A stretch of 64,000 nt of DNA, taken from positions 1-64,000 of the forward strand of contig SVPG01000003.1 in the NCBI GenBank assembly GCA_015065975.1, read 5' to 3'. The position numbers were made by a program, and so were the translations under genes. Position 1 is the first letter of the stretch, and each line of letters starts with the position of its first letter. The notes under the pieces are model-generated. The model saw only the letters and a list, made by a program, of their open reading frames with translations. It did no database searches and was not told the origin of the DNA. The stretch is from Oscillospiraceae bacterium. GTDB taxonomy: Bacteria > Bacillota > Clostridia > Oscillospirales > Acutalibacteraceae. Shown in pieces: positions 55,164 through 63,995 of the stretch.

Positions 55164-56093
55164 ATGAAGCTTATTACTCCCGAATTCTATGACCGTTTCA
55201 GATGCACCGCTTCCCGATGCCGCCACAACTGCTGTATCGGCTGGGAAATCGATATCGACCCCGACACGTTCGAGCTTTACCGAAACGCGAAGAATTCTTT
55301 GTCCGACCGATTTTGCAACTGTATAAGCAGCGAGGTTCAGCCACACTTTATTCTCGGCGAAAACGAGCGCTGTCCCTTTCTCAACAAGGATAATCTCTGT
55401 GATATAATCCTTGAGATGGGCGAAGATTCGCTCTGTCAGATATGCTCCGATCACCCGCGTTTTCGCAATCTTTACTCTTCGCGAGTGGAAGCCGGTGTCG
55501 GTCTGTGCTGTGAGGAAGCGTGCCGACTGCTTCTCGAAAACGAGGCACCTCTCTCCCTGCACGAGTCGGTTATCGACGGCGAGGAAACTGACGACGAATA
55601 TGAAGAACAGATTTTTTCTCTTCGTGACAGGGTATTTTCTCTTCTTCAGGATCGGTCTCGGACACTATGCGAGAGAACAGACGATATGCTCTCGATGTTC
55701 GGCGCTCAGCTGCCCGATCGGAGCATCGGTCAGTGGGCCGAGGTTTATCTCTCGCTCGAGCAGCTCGACCCCGAATGGACAGCATTGCTCGGTGAGCTGA
55801 AGGACGCAGCGGTTGAAAACACTATTGCCGAACGAGAATATGAATATGAGCAATTTATTGTATACTGGCTTTTCAGGCATTTCGGCGAGGCTGTATATGA
55901 CGGCGACGTTATTTCAAAGATACGGCTCGCGGCGCTGTCGCTGCGAATGATTCGGGCGCTCGACGCTCTTTATGCTGCAAAGCACGGCCCGATAACGAAA
56001 GAACAGCGTGCCGAACATATGCGAATGTATTCGGCAGAGATCGAATACTCGCAGGAAAACCTCGACACGCTGTATGATATTCTTTGCGACTGA
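55164..56093 (+). CDS. fliB: Flagellin lysine-N-methylase (FliB) family protein
   Basis: Starts at the ATG of MKLITPEFYDRF (GCGAGG about 8 bases upstream), 309 residues. The Cys-rich pattern CTASRCRHNCCIGWE, CPFLNKDNLCDI and LCQICSDHPRFRN is the FliB signature; these Cys probably hold an iron-sulfur cluster. FliB methylates flagellin lysines in Salmonella, but Clostridia carry many such proteins without flagella nearby, so the substrate may differ. No flagellar gene is in the window. It is convergent with the ABC-2 permease gene, 3 bases apart. Confidence 0.85.
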   Translation: MKLITPEFYDRFRCTASRCRHNCCIGWEIDIDPDTFELYRNAKNSLSDRFCNCISSEVQPHFILGENERCPFLNKDNLCDIILEMGEDSLCQICSDHPRFRNLYSSRVEAGVGLCCEEACRLLLENEAPLSLHESVIDGEETDDEYEEQIFSLRDRVFSLLQDRSRTLCERTDDMLSMFGAQLPDRSIGQWAEVYLSLEQLDPEWTALLGELKDAAVENTIAEREYEYEQFIVYWLFRHFGEAVYDGDVISKIRLAALSLRMIRALDALYAAKHGPITKEQRAEHMRMYSAEIEYSQENLDTLYDILCD

Positions 56094-56096
56094 ACG

Positions 56097-56846
56097 TCAG
56101 TTATTGTCGCTCTTCATTTTCTTTGTAAAAATAATTACTGCAAGCACCATAATCACGGCGGCGTAGCCGATAACCCAAACAAGCTCGGGCATTATTTTGC
56201 CGTACTCTCCCGAAAGAGCATAACGTGCGGCATCAACCGCGCGGCAGAAGGGCAGGCATTTTGCCGCCTTCTCAAGACCTCCGCCGACAAGCGAAAGATC
56301 AAACCACGTTCCCGAAAGCCACGCCGAAAGATTTGCAAGCAATGCTCCGCACACGCTTCCGACCTGCTTGTCGCTCAGCAGGCTGCCGCAGAGAAGTCCG
56401 ATTGCGATATACAGTATCGCCGCGGGCATAAGCACTGCGACGCTTGAAAGGATATGTACCGAAAGCTCAAGTCCGAGTGCAATCGATACCGCAAAAACGA
56501 CGATCACCTGCACTGCTGCTATCGGGATAAGCGGCAGTGTGTAGCCGAGAATGTAATCGCTCGGCTTCATCGGAGATGTAAAAAGACGCTGCATAAACGA
56601 GCTGCTTCTGTCCTTTGCTATTATCATTCCCGAAAAGAGAGAAATAAACGACAGACCGAATACCGCCACACCCGGCGCGAGCTTTTCGATGCTGAACATA
56701 TCCATCTTTGCCTCGGGCGGGATATTTGAGTTTATCAGGCTGAGCAGGAGAAGAATGACCAGCGGAAACCCTATTCCGAAAAAGAGTGTCAGCTTGTCGC
56801 GTATTATCTCCTTTGTATTTCTTGATGCAAAGCTGAGCATCTTCAT
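56097..56846 (-). CDS. ABC-2 type transporter permease
   Basis: A 249-residue membrane protein with six helices of the ABC2_membrane family, partner of the ATPase encoded directly upstream. It starts at the last base of the ATPase stop (overlap of one base). It probably exports an antimicrobial or lipid-like substrate; the specificity is not visible. Confidence 0.9.
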   Translation of the reverse strand: MKMLSFASRNTKEIIRDKLTLFFGIGFPLVILLLLSLINSNIPPEAKMDMFSIEKLAPGVAVFGLSFISLFSGMIIAKDRSSSFMQRLFTSPMKPSDYILGYTLPLIPIAAVQVIVVFAVSIALGLELSVHILSSVAVLMPAAILYIAIGLLCGSLLSDKQVGSVCGALLANLSAWLSGTWFDLSLVGGGLEKAAKCLPFCRAVDAARYALSGEYGKIMPELVWVIGYAAVIMVLAVIIFTKKMKSDNN

Positions 56847-57574
56847 TACTTCTCACCCTCCTCGCAAAGTGCCACAAATGCGTCCTCAAGGCTGCTTTTT
56901 CCCGAAAGCTCCATCAGCTCCTGCGCTGTTCCGACCGCCGAAAGTCTGCCCTTTGCCATTATTGCAATTCTGTCGGAAAGGGACTGAGCCTCCTCGAGAT
57001 AATGTGTTGTCAGTATTATGGTCATACTGCTTTTGAGCTTTTCGATCATCTTCCAGAGTTCACGCCGTGCAAGAACATCAAGTCCCAGCGTCGGCTCATC
57101 AAGAAAGAGCACCCGAGGCTCTGTTATAATCGCCATTGCTATCGAAAGCCTTCTCTGCCAGCCGCCCGAGAGGGTTTTTGCTTTGCTCTTCTCAATTTCC
57201 GAAAGAGAGAATTCGTCTATTATTTTATCCGTCTTCTCTTTCGACTGCTGTTTTGAAAATCCGTGTATTCCGCATATGAGCTCGAGATTTTCACGCACTG
57301 TCAGCATCGGTGCAACGGCGGTTTCCTGCGGCGAAACATTGATTATTTCCTTTACCGAGAGAGGCTCGTCGATTATACTTCTGCCCATTATAAGTGCATC
57401 TCCGCCGCTCGGCTTTGAAATGCAGGAAAGCATCTTTATCGTTGTTGTCTTGCCTGCGCCGTTGACTCCGAGCAGTGCAAAAAGCTCCCCTTCCTCAACC
57501 GTCAGGCTGAGCGAATCGACCGCTTTTTTATCTTTATAATTCTTTGACAGATCCCTTATCTCAATGGCTGCCAT
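56846..57574 (-). CDS. ABC transporter ATP-binding protein
   Basis: A 242-residue drug-exporter type ATPase: Walker A LLGVNGAGKTTTIKML, signature KTLSGGWQRRLSIAMAI (SGGW in place of the usual SGGQ), Walker B RVLFLDEPTLGLD and the H-loop LTTHYLEEA. It forms a transporter with the following permease gene. Start and stop codons overlap the neighbours, so the four-gene module is one transcript. Confidence 0.95.
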   Translation of the reverse strand: MAAIEIRDLSKNYKDKKAVDSLSLTVEEGELFALLGVNGAGKTTTIKMLSCISKPSGGDALIMGRSIIDEPLSVKEIINVSPQETAVAPMLTVRENLELICGIHGFSKQQSKEKTDKIIDEFSLSEIEKSKAKTLSGGWQRRLSIAMAIITEPRVLFLDEPTLGLDVLARRELWKMIEKLKSSMTIILTTHYLEEAQSLSDRIAIMAKGRLSAVGTAQELMELSGKSSLEDAFVALCEEGEK

Positions 57575-58008
57575 TATTTTTCATTCCTTTCGCAATCGTT
57601 ATTGAACTGCACATTCAGCTTCTTTACCGAATTTCTTGTGGTAATATAGATTATCGCCCAGACAACCGCAAAGCCCGCAAAAAAGCACACTGAAAATATT
57701 CCTATCTTCTCAACCTTCATCCAGCCGTTGAGCAGATATATCACCAGGTAATCGGTATACAAAACCGCCATCTGTATAAGCGCCGCCATACCTATCGGAA
57801 GCTGTTCCATCTGGTAAACCGCGGTTATTCCTGCCGCAATAAATGCGATTACAACAGACGAGATGATACCCATCACCGCGGTGTCAACATCAAGAACGGT
57901 CACAACTCCTGCGGCCTTGAGACACAACCAGACTATACAAAGTGCCACGGGTCCTCCCCATGCGGCCATACTGCCTCTTTTAAAGAATTCGGGCCAGAAT
58001 TTTTTCAC
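57574..58008 (-). CDS. DUF3021 family membrane protein
   Basis: A 144-residue protein with four predicted helices, matching the DUF3021 family that is found next to LytTR regulators and ABC exporters in many Firmicutes. Its role may be to hold or sense for the LytTR protein. It overlaps the LytTR gene by 4 bases and the ATPase gene by one. Confidence 0.85.
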   Translation of the reverse strand: MKKFWPEFFKRGSMAAWGGPVALCIVWLCLKAAGVVTVLDVDTAVMGIISSVVIAFIAAGITAVYQMEQLPIGMAALIQMAVLYTDYLVIYLLNGWMKVEKIGIFSVCFFAGFAVVWAIIYITTRNSVKKLNVQFNNDCERNEK

Positions 58009-58445
58009 AGCGAATACCTCCTTTTAAGTTCCGCAAAGCATCTTCTTGAAATACAGTCACTAAATCCGCTGCCGAACAGCGCATCGACGGCGCCGTTGAG
58101 CGAGGTTCTGAATTTTACGATATGATTCATATTTGCAATATTGGATTTGTTTATCTTCCTGAAGTTTTTAGGAAGCATCGCTTCGAGCTCATACAGATGG
58201 AGTCTTACACGATATTTCTTCTTATCGGTGTATGACGCGTACGTTTTTCCGTCCTCGATATAAAACGCCTCCACCTCATCAACGCTCAGAAGCTTTATGA
58301 CATCTTCATCGTATCCGACTATCTCATCGGCAGCTCCTTCACGTGCTACAAGCTGCTCTATTTCATCGGTCAGACGAGTTCTTTCGTGGACCGTGGCTAC
58401 GACCTCTTCCTCTTTTTCTTTGTCGATTATCAGCCGAAATTTCAT
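58005..58445 (-). CDS. LytTR DNA-binding transcriptional regulator
   Basis: With the ATG of MKFRLIIDKEKEE (AGGAGGA 5 bases upstream), 146 residues. The C-terminal half is a LytTR domain (RVRLHLYELEAMLPKNFRKI, INKSNIANMNHI, FAELKRRYSL). There is no receiver domain, so signalling is not by classic phosphorylation. It heads the LytTR-DUF3021-ATPase-permease operon and probably controls it. Confidence 0.92.
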   Translation of the reverse strand: MKFRLIIDKEKEEEVVATVHERTRLTDEIEQLVAREGAADEIVGYDEDVIKLLSVDEVEAFYIEDGKTYASYTDKKKYRVRLHLYELEAMLPKNFRKINKSNIANMNHIVKFRTSLNGAVDALFGSGFSDCISRRCFAELKRRYSL

Positions 58446-58542
58446 CTTATCTCCTCCTGTGCTTTTAATTATACACATTAAAAACCGTTTGTCATCAAAA
58501 TCGTGGTCATCGGTATTTTTTTGAAGGTAAACGGCATAAAAA

Positions 58543-58568
58543 GAGCCGAAGCAAAGCTGCTTCGGCTC
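58543..58568 (-). terminator. Terminator after cysK
   Basis: An 11-bp stem (GAGCCGAAGCA with TGCTTCGGCTC) is followed on the minus strand by TTTTT. Confidence 0.88.
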
Positions 58569-58574
58569 AGTATT

Positions 58575-59501
58575 TTATTCAAACATCGCCGTTGAGAGAT
58601 ATCTGTCACCCGTATCGGGCAGAAGAGCAACTATCGTCTTACCCTTATTACCCGGACGGTTTGCAAGCTGCACTGCCGCATATGCCGCCGCACCCGACGA
58701 TATTCCGACAAGGATACCTTCATTTTGTGCAATGCATCTTCCCATCTCATAGGCGTCCTCATCTGCAACGCACACGATTTCATCGATAATCTCTCTATCG
58801 AGAATTTCCGGGATAAAGTTTGCGCCTATGCCCTGCAGACCGTGAGCACCTGCTCTGCCCTCAGAGAGCAGCGGAGAAGCCGCAGGCTCAACTGCGACTA
58901 TCTTTATATCGGGATTTTTTGATTTAAGATAACGGCCGACACCTGTCAGCGTACCGCCTGTTCCCACGCCTGCAACAAATATATCGATTTTGCCGTCGGT
59001 ATCCTCCCATATCTCGGGACCTGTCGATTCGATATGAGCCTGCGGATTTGCAGGGTTGTCAAACTGTCCAGGAATAAAGCTACCCTCGATCTCACGGGAA
59101 AGCTCCTTTGCTTTTTCAACAGCACCGCTCATGCCCTTTGAGGCATCTGTCAGCACGATCTGCGCACCGTAGGCTTTGAGCAGATTGCGCCGCTCGACAC
59201 TCATACTCTCGGGCATTGTCAGTATGACTTTATATCCTCTCTGCGCTGCAACAGCGGCAAGACCTATTCCCGTGTTTCCGCTGGTCGGCTCGATTATAAC
59301 GGAGCCTTCCCCAAGCAGACCTTTCTTTTCCGCGTCCTCTATCATAACCTTTGCAACCCTGTCCTTGACACTTCCCGCAGGGTTGAAAAGCTCAAGCTTT
59401 GCAAGAACGGTTGCCTCAAGTCCCAGCTTCTTTTCAACATTTGCAAGCTCCATAATCGGAGTTTTGCCGATAAGATCGGTTATCTTATTATATATTTTCA
59501 A
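58575..59501 (-). CDS. cysK: Cysteine synthase (O-acetylserine sulfhydrylase)
   Basis: Makes cysteine from O-acetylserine and sulfide with PLP. The start chosen is the TTG at 59501 (protein begins MKIYNKITDLIGKTP), with AAAGGA 9 bases upstream, giving the normal 308 residues. The PLP lysine lies in LFNPAGSVKDRVA; TSGNTGIGLA binds substrate; GVGTGGTLTGVG and GISSGAA hold the PLP phosphate and ring. It is a single-gene unit with its own promoter and terminator. Confidence 0.96.
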   Translation of the reverse strand: MKIYNKITDLIGKTPIMELANVEKKLGLEATVLAKLELFNPAGSVKDRVAKVMIEDAEKKGLLGEGSVIIEPTSGNTGIGLAAVAAQRGYKVILTMPESMSVERRNLLKAYGAQIVLTDASKGMSGAVEKAKELSREIEGSFIPGQFDNPANPQAHIESTGPEIWEDTDGKIDIFVAGVGTGGTLTGVGRYLKSKNPDIKIVAVEPAASPLLSEGRAGAHGLQGIGANFIPEILDREIIDEIVCVADEDAYEMGRCIAQNEGILVGISSGAAAYAAVQLANRPGNKGKTIVALLPDTGDRYLSTAMFE

Positions 59502-59533
59502 GAATATATCATTCCTTTCGCGTTTATAAATAT

Positions 59534-59562
59534 AATTTATCACCGCCCAATTGCGCTGTCAA
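59534..59562 (-). promoter_or_regulatory. Promoter of cysK
   Basis: TTGACA (59557-59562) and TAAATT (59534-59539) are separated by 17 bases on the minus strand, about 30 bases before the TTG start. Confidence 0.65.
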
Positions 59563-59578
59563 TATTTTAATATTTTAT

Positions 59579-59603
59579 GCAACCGTTCTTTAAAAAATCG
59601 TAC
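59579..59603 (+). promoter_or_regulatory. Possible ECF sigma promoter
   Basis: GCAACC (59579-59584), then 14 bases and CGTAC (59599-59603), resembles the AAC/CGT pattern of ECF sigma promoters, which often drive their own genes. It stands 46 bases ahead of the sigma gene. Spacing is slightly shorter than in Bacillus examples. Confidence 0.35.
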
Positions 59604-59649
59604 TATTATTTATGAAAGGGCCTTATCTCAAAAGAAAGGAGTTGTCAGA

Positions 59650-60210
59650 ATGGACGACTGCGAAATAGTAAGGCTGTATTTTGACCGCGATGAGCTCGCA
59701 ATAGAACAGACCGATAAAAAGTATGGCAGCCGACTTATGCATCTGTCCGCGAGAATAACCGAAAGCATACCCGATTCTCAGGAATGTGTGAGCGATACAT
59801 ATCTTGCAGTGTGGAAGAATATTCCTCCCGACCGTCCCGAGCATTTCTTTGCTTATCTTGCAAAAATATGCCGCCGAATATCGCTCAGAGTGTGCGAAAG
59901 GAGGCAGGCACTCAAGCGACGTGCAACAACTACTCAGCTCACAGGCGAGCTTGAGGAATGTATACCGTCGCGCAGCAATGTTGAGCGGGAAATCGAATCA
60001 GCACAGCTTGCCGAAGCGATAAATGAATTCATCTGCTCGCTAAACCGAGAAAAACAGATTGTCTTTATGCGCCGTTATTTCTGGCAGGACAGCATAAAAG
60101 AAATTTCCTCACTAACGGGAATGACCCAGAGCAGGATAAAATCAATGCTTATGCGCTGCCGAAACGACCTGAGAAAGCATCTTGAGAATGAATTCTATGA
60201 AAAGTTTTGA
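59650..60210 (+). CDS. ECF-type sigma-70 family factor
   Basis: Start at the ATG of MDDCEIVRLYFDRDE (AAAGGAG about 8 bases upstream), 186 residues. The region-2 core is recognisable (QECVSDTYLAVWKNI), and region 4 has FMRRYFWQDSIKEISSLTGMTQSRIKSMLMR with a clear helix-turn-helix. A 16-base gap separates it from the gene for a membrane protein, the usual pairing with an anti-sigma factor. Confidence 0.9.
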   Translation: MDDCEIVRLYFDRDELAIEQTDKKYGSRLMHLSARITESIPDSQECVSDTYLAVWKNIPPDRPEHFFAYLAKICRRISLRVCERRQALKRRATTTQLTGELEECIPSRSNVEREIESAQLAEAINEFICSLNREKQIVFMRRYFWQDSIKEISSLTGMTQSRIKSMLMRCRNDLRKHLENEFYEKF

Positions 60211-60226
60211 AAGGAAGGAGAAACAT

Positions 60227-61594
60227 ATGACTTCATACGACATACTCTCTGCAATCGGTTGTGCAGACGAAGGTATTATCGCCTATTCACTGGAAGAGTC
60301 TGTACGTGCAAGAAAAAGTAAAATCCGTTTCATAAAATTAGGTGCGGCAGCCGCTGCAGCCGCGATTGCTGCTTCAATCTATATACCGTCAATATCACAC
60401 CCATCGGCACAGACCTCGCCGCCCTCTGTGACTGCACCTGCCCCGATTCAGTATGACACCTCTCTTGTTGATAATCTTTTTATAATCGACCTTTCAAAAG
60501 CCGACACATCGGGCGCTGTTTCAAAATCTACCTACAGTGAAAACAGCTCGCATTCCTGCCGCGACACAATCGACCCTTTTCTTGGCGAATACCACGGCGA
60601 TATCGACACGCCTTACTATCATTCAATCTGCTATTCAGGCGGCAGATATTACGCCTGTGTTGTCAGCGGATATAACCCTGATTACACAAAAAGCGAATGC
60701 GGAGGCTGGCACTTTGAAGATGCTATATTAAAAAGCTGGTATGAGGTAGATATGGAAAACGGTTCGCTCAAGGGCGAGGCTCTTACATATGAGCCTAAAC
60801 CCGATTCCGTCATCGGCATAAACAACACATCGGGGCACTACACTAATACAAACTGGACAAGCCGTGAAATGGAGTCAAAAGAGGGATATTACTGCAAACG
60901 CGGTGCTGATAATACCGTAACTCTATTTCATTATGACAACCCTGTATGCCTCATCGGAACAGACATCTTCCATGCCTATACGGCGGCTGTCGGAGACAGC
61001 TATGTTCTGTGCTGTGCCGACGAAGAATATATAGCTGTAGATATAGAGAAAAAAGATTTGGTTTATCGATTCCCCTCGATCGACGGAGATTTCACAGTAA
61101 ATCCGCTTTTTATTTACGAAGATAATATTTATTGCGACAGATTTTCTGATTACAACGGCATTCACAACATAATCAGAATATGCATCAAGACGGGTAAAAC
61201 GGTCGTTGTTCAGGAAGATGTGCCCACCCGAAATCTATTAAGCGGTATTTTTCAAAACGGACATTATGCTTTCGGCGTGGTAAGCGAAGGGTATTCTACA
61301 GAAGGCAAGGGAGGGATTTATCTGTTCGACCTCGAGAGAGGCGGTCAGATGACTCGGATACAACTGCCCGAAAAATATATTCAGGCGCGTATAATCGGCG
61401 GCACAATAACCGCTGGCAGGCTTTATTTCTGCACTGTTACCCTATCTGAAAGTACTCTGTTTTCATTTGATCCGGTGACAGGTGTGCTCGATTCAGTATG
61501 GCATACTGACTGTGAAATTACGGATATCATATACGCAGGCGAGCTTTTCTGTGCAATGGACAGAGATAATCTTATCTGCGGCAGGTTAGAATGA
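60227..61594 (+). CDS. Membrane protein paired with the ECF sigma factor (likely anti-sigma)
   Basis: Start at the ATG of MTSYDILSAIGCADEG (GAAGGAGAAA upstream), 455 residues. The first 35 residues are cytosolic, where an anti-sigma domain would sit; one helix follows (about 38-54, Ala-rich) and then 400 external residues after a Pro/Thr linker. The outer part has repeated short beta segments with aromatic ends (for example ICYSGGRYYACVV, YLFDLERGGQMTR) and may be a beta-propeller. It overlaps the start-side of the next gene. Anti-sigma function is inferred from position only. Confidence 0.75.
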   Translation: MTSYDILSAIGCADEGIIAYSLEESVRARKSKIRFIKLGAAAAAAAIAASIYIPSISHPSAQTSPPSVTAPAPIQYDTSLVDNLFIIDLSKADTSGAVSKSTYSENSSHSCRDTIDPFLGEYHGDIDTPYYHSICYSGGRYYACVVSGYNPDYTKSECGGWHFEDAILKSWYEVDMENGSLKGEALTYEPKPDSVIGINNTSGHYTNTNWTSREMESKEGYYCKRGADNTVTLFHYDNPVCLIGTDIFHAYTAAVGDSYVLCCADEEYIAVDIEKKDLVYRFPSIDGDFTVNPLFIYEDNIYCDRFSDYNGIHNIIRICIKTGKTVVVQEDVPTRNLLSGIFQNGHYAFGVVSEGYSTEGKGGIYLFDLERGGQMTRIQLPEKYIQARIIGGTITAGRLYFCTVTLSESTLFSFDPVTGVLDSVWHTDCEITDIIYAGELFCAMDRDNLICGRLE

Positions 61595-61605
61595 GATATT
61601 CGGGA

Positions 61606-61634
61606 TTGAATCGCCGCGCTGTATGGAGTATAAT
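61606..61634 (+). promoter_or_regulatory. Promoter of the GNAT gene
   Basis: TTGAAT (61606-61611) and TATAAT (61629-61634) are separated by 17 bases, which places transcription start after the first in-frame ATG (61591) and favours the later start. Confidence 0.7.
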
Positions 61635-61665
61635 CACAGATATAAAAAATGCATTGGAGAACAAA

Positions 61666-62166
61666 ATGACTTCCGATATTATAATCCGTGAAATGACCGC
61701 CCGTGACTGGGACGATGTCAAACGAATATACGAGCAGGCTCTTCCCGACGCGAGCGCAACCTTTCAGACACAGTGCGCACCCTATCCCGAATGGGACGAA
61801 AAGCACTGCGACACCTGCCGATTTGTCGCCGAGCGTGACGGAAATGTAATTGGCTGGTGCGCTCTCAGCCCGACCTCACCGATGCCCATTTACAGCGGTG
61901 TTGTCGAGGTGAGCATATACATCGACCGCGATTTTTCGGGACTCGGAATCGGTACAAGTCTTCTTTCACGCGTGTGCGAGGAAAGCGAAAAGAACGGCTA
62001 CTGGTGCATCTATTCCTCAATATTTCCTGAAAATTACGGCAGCATACGCATACACGAAAAATGCGGTTTTCGCAAGATAGGATATCGCGAAAAGATTGCA
62101 AAGGACCGTTTCGGCGTATGGCGCGACACTGTGCTTTACGAAAGGCGAAGCAAAATTGTTTTCTGA
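61666..62166 (+). CDS. GNAT acetyltransferase, phosphinothricin-type
   Basis: Start at the ATG of MTSDIIIREMTARDW (GGAG 7 bases upstream), 166 residues. The sequence follows the PAT/bar-type pattern: ATFQTQ, GWCALSP, the acetyl-CoA loop RDFSGLGIGTSLL and GFRKIGYREKIAKDRFGVWRDTV. These acetylate amino-acid-like toxins or methionine analogues. An earlier in-frame ATG overlaps the membrane protein gene but lies before the promoter. Confidence 0.9.
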   Translation: MTSDIIIREMTARDWDDVKRIYEQALPDASATFQTQCAPYPEWDEKHCDTCRFVAERDGNVIGWCALSPTSPMPIYSGVVEVSIYIDRDFSGLGIGTSLLSRVCEESEKNGYWCIYSSIFPENYGSIRIHEKCGFRKIGYREKIAKDRFGVWRDTVLYERRSKIVF

Positions 62167-62192
62167 TATATAAATGAGGACAGCCCGGATTT

Positions 62193-62975
62193 TTATTCCG
62201 CGCCGTCCTCTTCCTTTTCGTATCGGATATATTCGTATGTGCTGTTTTCGCTGCGCTTCTTCATCTGCTCCATAACCTCGTCGTGCAGCTTTGATGCTCT
62301 CTCTTTCTGAGGAAGGCTTTCATCGGGATAAAACGGACCGTCGATGTATGCCGTGACGGCGGGTTTTCTTCCCCATCTTCTTTTCTGATATGTTGTTGTC
62401 ATGCAGTAGACAGGGCATGAATTTTTTACGGGATATTTGAATGACGTATCGGAAAACGGGCGTATGAATGTGCAGTATTCCCACACGTGTGCTTCGGGAT
62501 ATATTACCACACATTTTTTCTGTGAGATTCTGGTCTTTATCGCCGAATTGAATTCTTTCATCTCGGCAAGCGAATCGGGAATCGGCAGAGCGCCGAGATA
62601 CGGCAGTATTTTTCCGATAACGGGTATCGAGAGATTTGCGGGACTGACAACGGTATAGATGCGTTTCGGGAAACAGGCAAGTGCAGGATTGAAAACATCG
62701 CCTATAAGCTGGGTATGGTTTGCATAGAGCATTATCCCGTCCCCCGACGCTTTTTTCAGCACTTTTGTGTTTTTGAAACGGACGTGGAGAAACAGTCGGC
62801 AGTACACATTCGAAAAAACGAGCGCCGCACCGTAAATCAGCGCCGACAGTATTCTGTCAAAAAGACCCGTTTTTATCCACTTATAGTCGGGCGGCACTTT
62901 ATAATCCTGATCTTTCGCCTGCGCAAAATCCTCATCGAACGAACGGTAGCGGCGTATTTCGGCAGGTTTACGCAC
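62193..62975 (-). CDS. Lysophospholipid acyltransferase-like protein (PlsC type)
   Basis: With a GTG start overlapping the upstream stop by 8 bases, 260 residues (begins MRKPAEIRRYRSF). A short hydrophobic helix at about 45-60 precedes the acyltransferase domain. The His-Asp motif reads ANHTQLIGD with five residues between His and Asp, not the usual four; IYPEAHVWEY is the acceptor-loop EGT equivalent. It probably acylates a lipid at the membrane. A longer ATG start upstream would overlap the preceding gene by 80 bases. Confidence 0.8.
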   Translation of the reverse strand: MRKPAEIRRYRSFDEDFAQAKDQDYKVPPDYKWIKTGLFDRILSALIYGAALVFSNVYCRLFLHVRFKNTKVLKKASGDGIMLYANHTQLIGDVFNPALACFPKRIYTVVSPANLSIPVIGKILPYLGALPIPDSLAEMKEFNSAIKTRISQKKCVVIYPEAHVWEYCTFIRPFSDTSFKYPVKNSCPVYCMTTTYQKRRWGRKPAVTAYIDGPFYPDESLPQKERASKLHDEVMEQMKKRSENSTYEYIRYEKEEDGAE

Positions 62976-63840
62976 CGTTTCTTCCCACCCAGCCTGCAAT
63001 ATCGGAATCCTCGAAGGTATAGTCGAGCTTTTTGCCGTATACCCTTTCATACGCCTGCTTTTTGAGTTCGAAATCCCTACGGCTCATCTCAAGGCTGTTT
63101 TCCTTGACGCTCTTTGTCGGGTCGGGGTAAAGAGTTTCGAGAATATGGAACACATATTTTACCTTGTAAAAGCCGTCGGTATCCACCTCGTCAAGGTCGC
63201 GCATCTCCACAAAACACGACACGACGGGCACATTGAGCTTTGCCGCATAGCAATAGGCTCCGCGCTTGAGCGGGCGGGGTTTTCTGTAATTGAACCACAT
63301 TTCCTGCTCGGGATATATCAGCACATATTCGTTGTTTTCGAGCAGCTCGGAAAGTATCGGCACAAAATCGTGTTCAAGATATCGGTGATTGTTTGCAATC
63401 GGGATTATATCGGCATAATTCATCAGAAAACCAACCGCACCCTGCATCGCGAAATTGGTATCCTGGCTTACTATATTTATTCGTTTTTTGCCAAGCGAAC
63501 GCACAAAATGTCTCACGACGGTATTGTCGAGCGGGCTGAAATGATTGCTTGTAATAATAGCTCCGCGTGTTGTCTGAGGCATATTTTCAAGACCGATTAT
63601 CTGAGTGTCTTCATTGATACTTTTGGTAAACACATTGGCAAGCTGACGGGCGACAAAGGATTTTGTTCGAAAACCCGCTGTGCCTCTTTTTTTCACGTAA
63701 TTGTCTATTATCTCGCTGCTCTGCTCGGGGGTAAGAACAGGGTCGCCCGTTTCAACCTTGACATTAAGCTCGCCTCCGTTTGCCGCTCGCTCGATATTGG
63801 CAATTACCTCTTCCCTGTCTTTTCTTGTGCCGAGTATCAT
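62968..63840 (-). CDS. PlsC-type acyltransferase
   Basis: A 290-residue acyltransferase. The catalytic HX4D motif is TSNHFSPLDN, followed by QDTNFAMQGAVGF and the IYPEQEMWFNYRKPRPLKRG block that matches the EGTRS region. It has no clear membrane helix. It overlaps both the short ORF upstream (ATGA) and the acyltransferase gene downstream, so three reading frames are coupled. Confidence 0.88.
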   Translation of the reverse strand: MILGTRKDREEVIANIERAANGGELNVKVETGDPVLTPEQSSEIIDNYVKKRGTAGFRTKSFVARQLANVFTKSINEDTQIIGLENMPQTTRGAIITSNHFSPLDNTVVRHFVRSLGKKRINIVSQDTNFAMQGAVGFLMNYADIIPIANNHRYLEHDFVPILSELLENNEYVLIYPEQEMWFNYRKPRPLKRGAYCYAAKLNVPVVSCFVEMRDLDEVDTDGFYKVKYVFHILETLYPDPTKSVKENSLEMSRRDFELKKQAYERVYGKKLDYTFEDSDIAGWVGRNGA

Positions 63841-63995
63841 AATCTGATCTTCACTCCGCTTTCATGCATTTTTCGAAATGTGATATCTGATGCTGCTATC
63901 TGAGCGCCTCTCTCCACAAGCAGTCCGAGACATTTTTCGTCCGAATCCTTCTGCTCCTGCGAATAGTTTTCCTTATACGCCTTTATTTCATCCAT
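63837..63995 (-). CDS. Short ORF coupled to the PlsC gene, possibly partial
   Basis: A 52-codon frame (MDEIKAYKENYSQEQKDS at the start, GVKIRL at the end) stops in the ATGA overlap with the next gene. The frame remains open to the window edge, so it may be the tail of a longer gene. It is charged, has one Cys and no recognised motif. Confidence 0.5.
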   Translation of the reverse strand: MDEIKAYKENYSQEQKDSDEKCLGLLVERGAQIAASDITFRKMHESGVKIRL

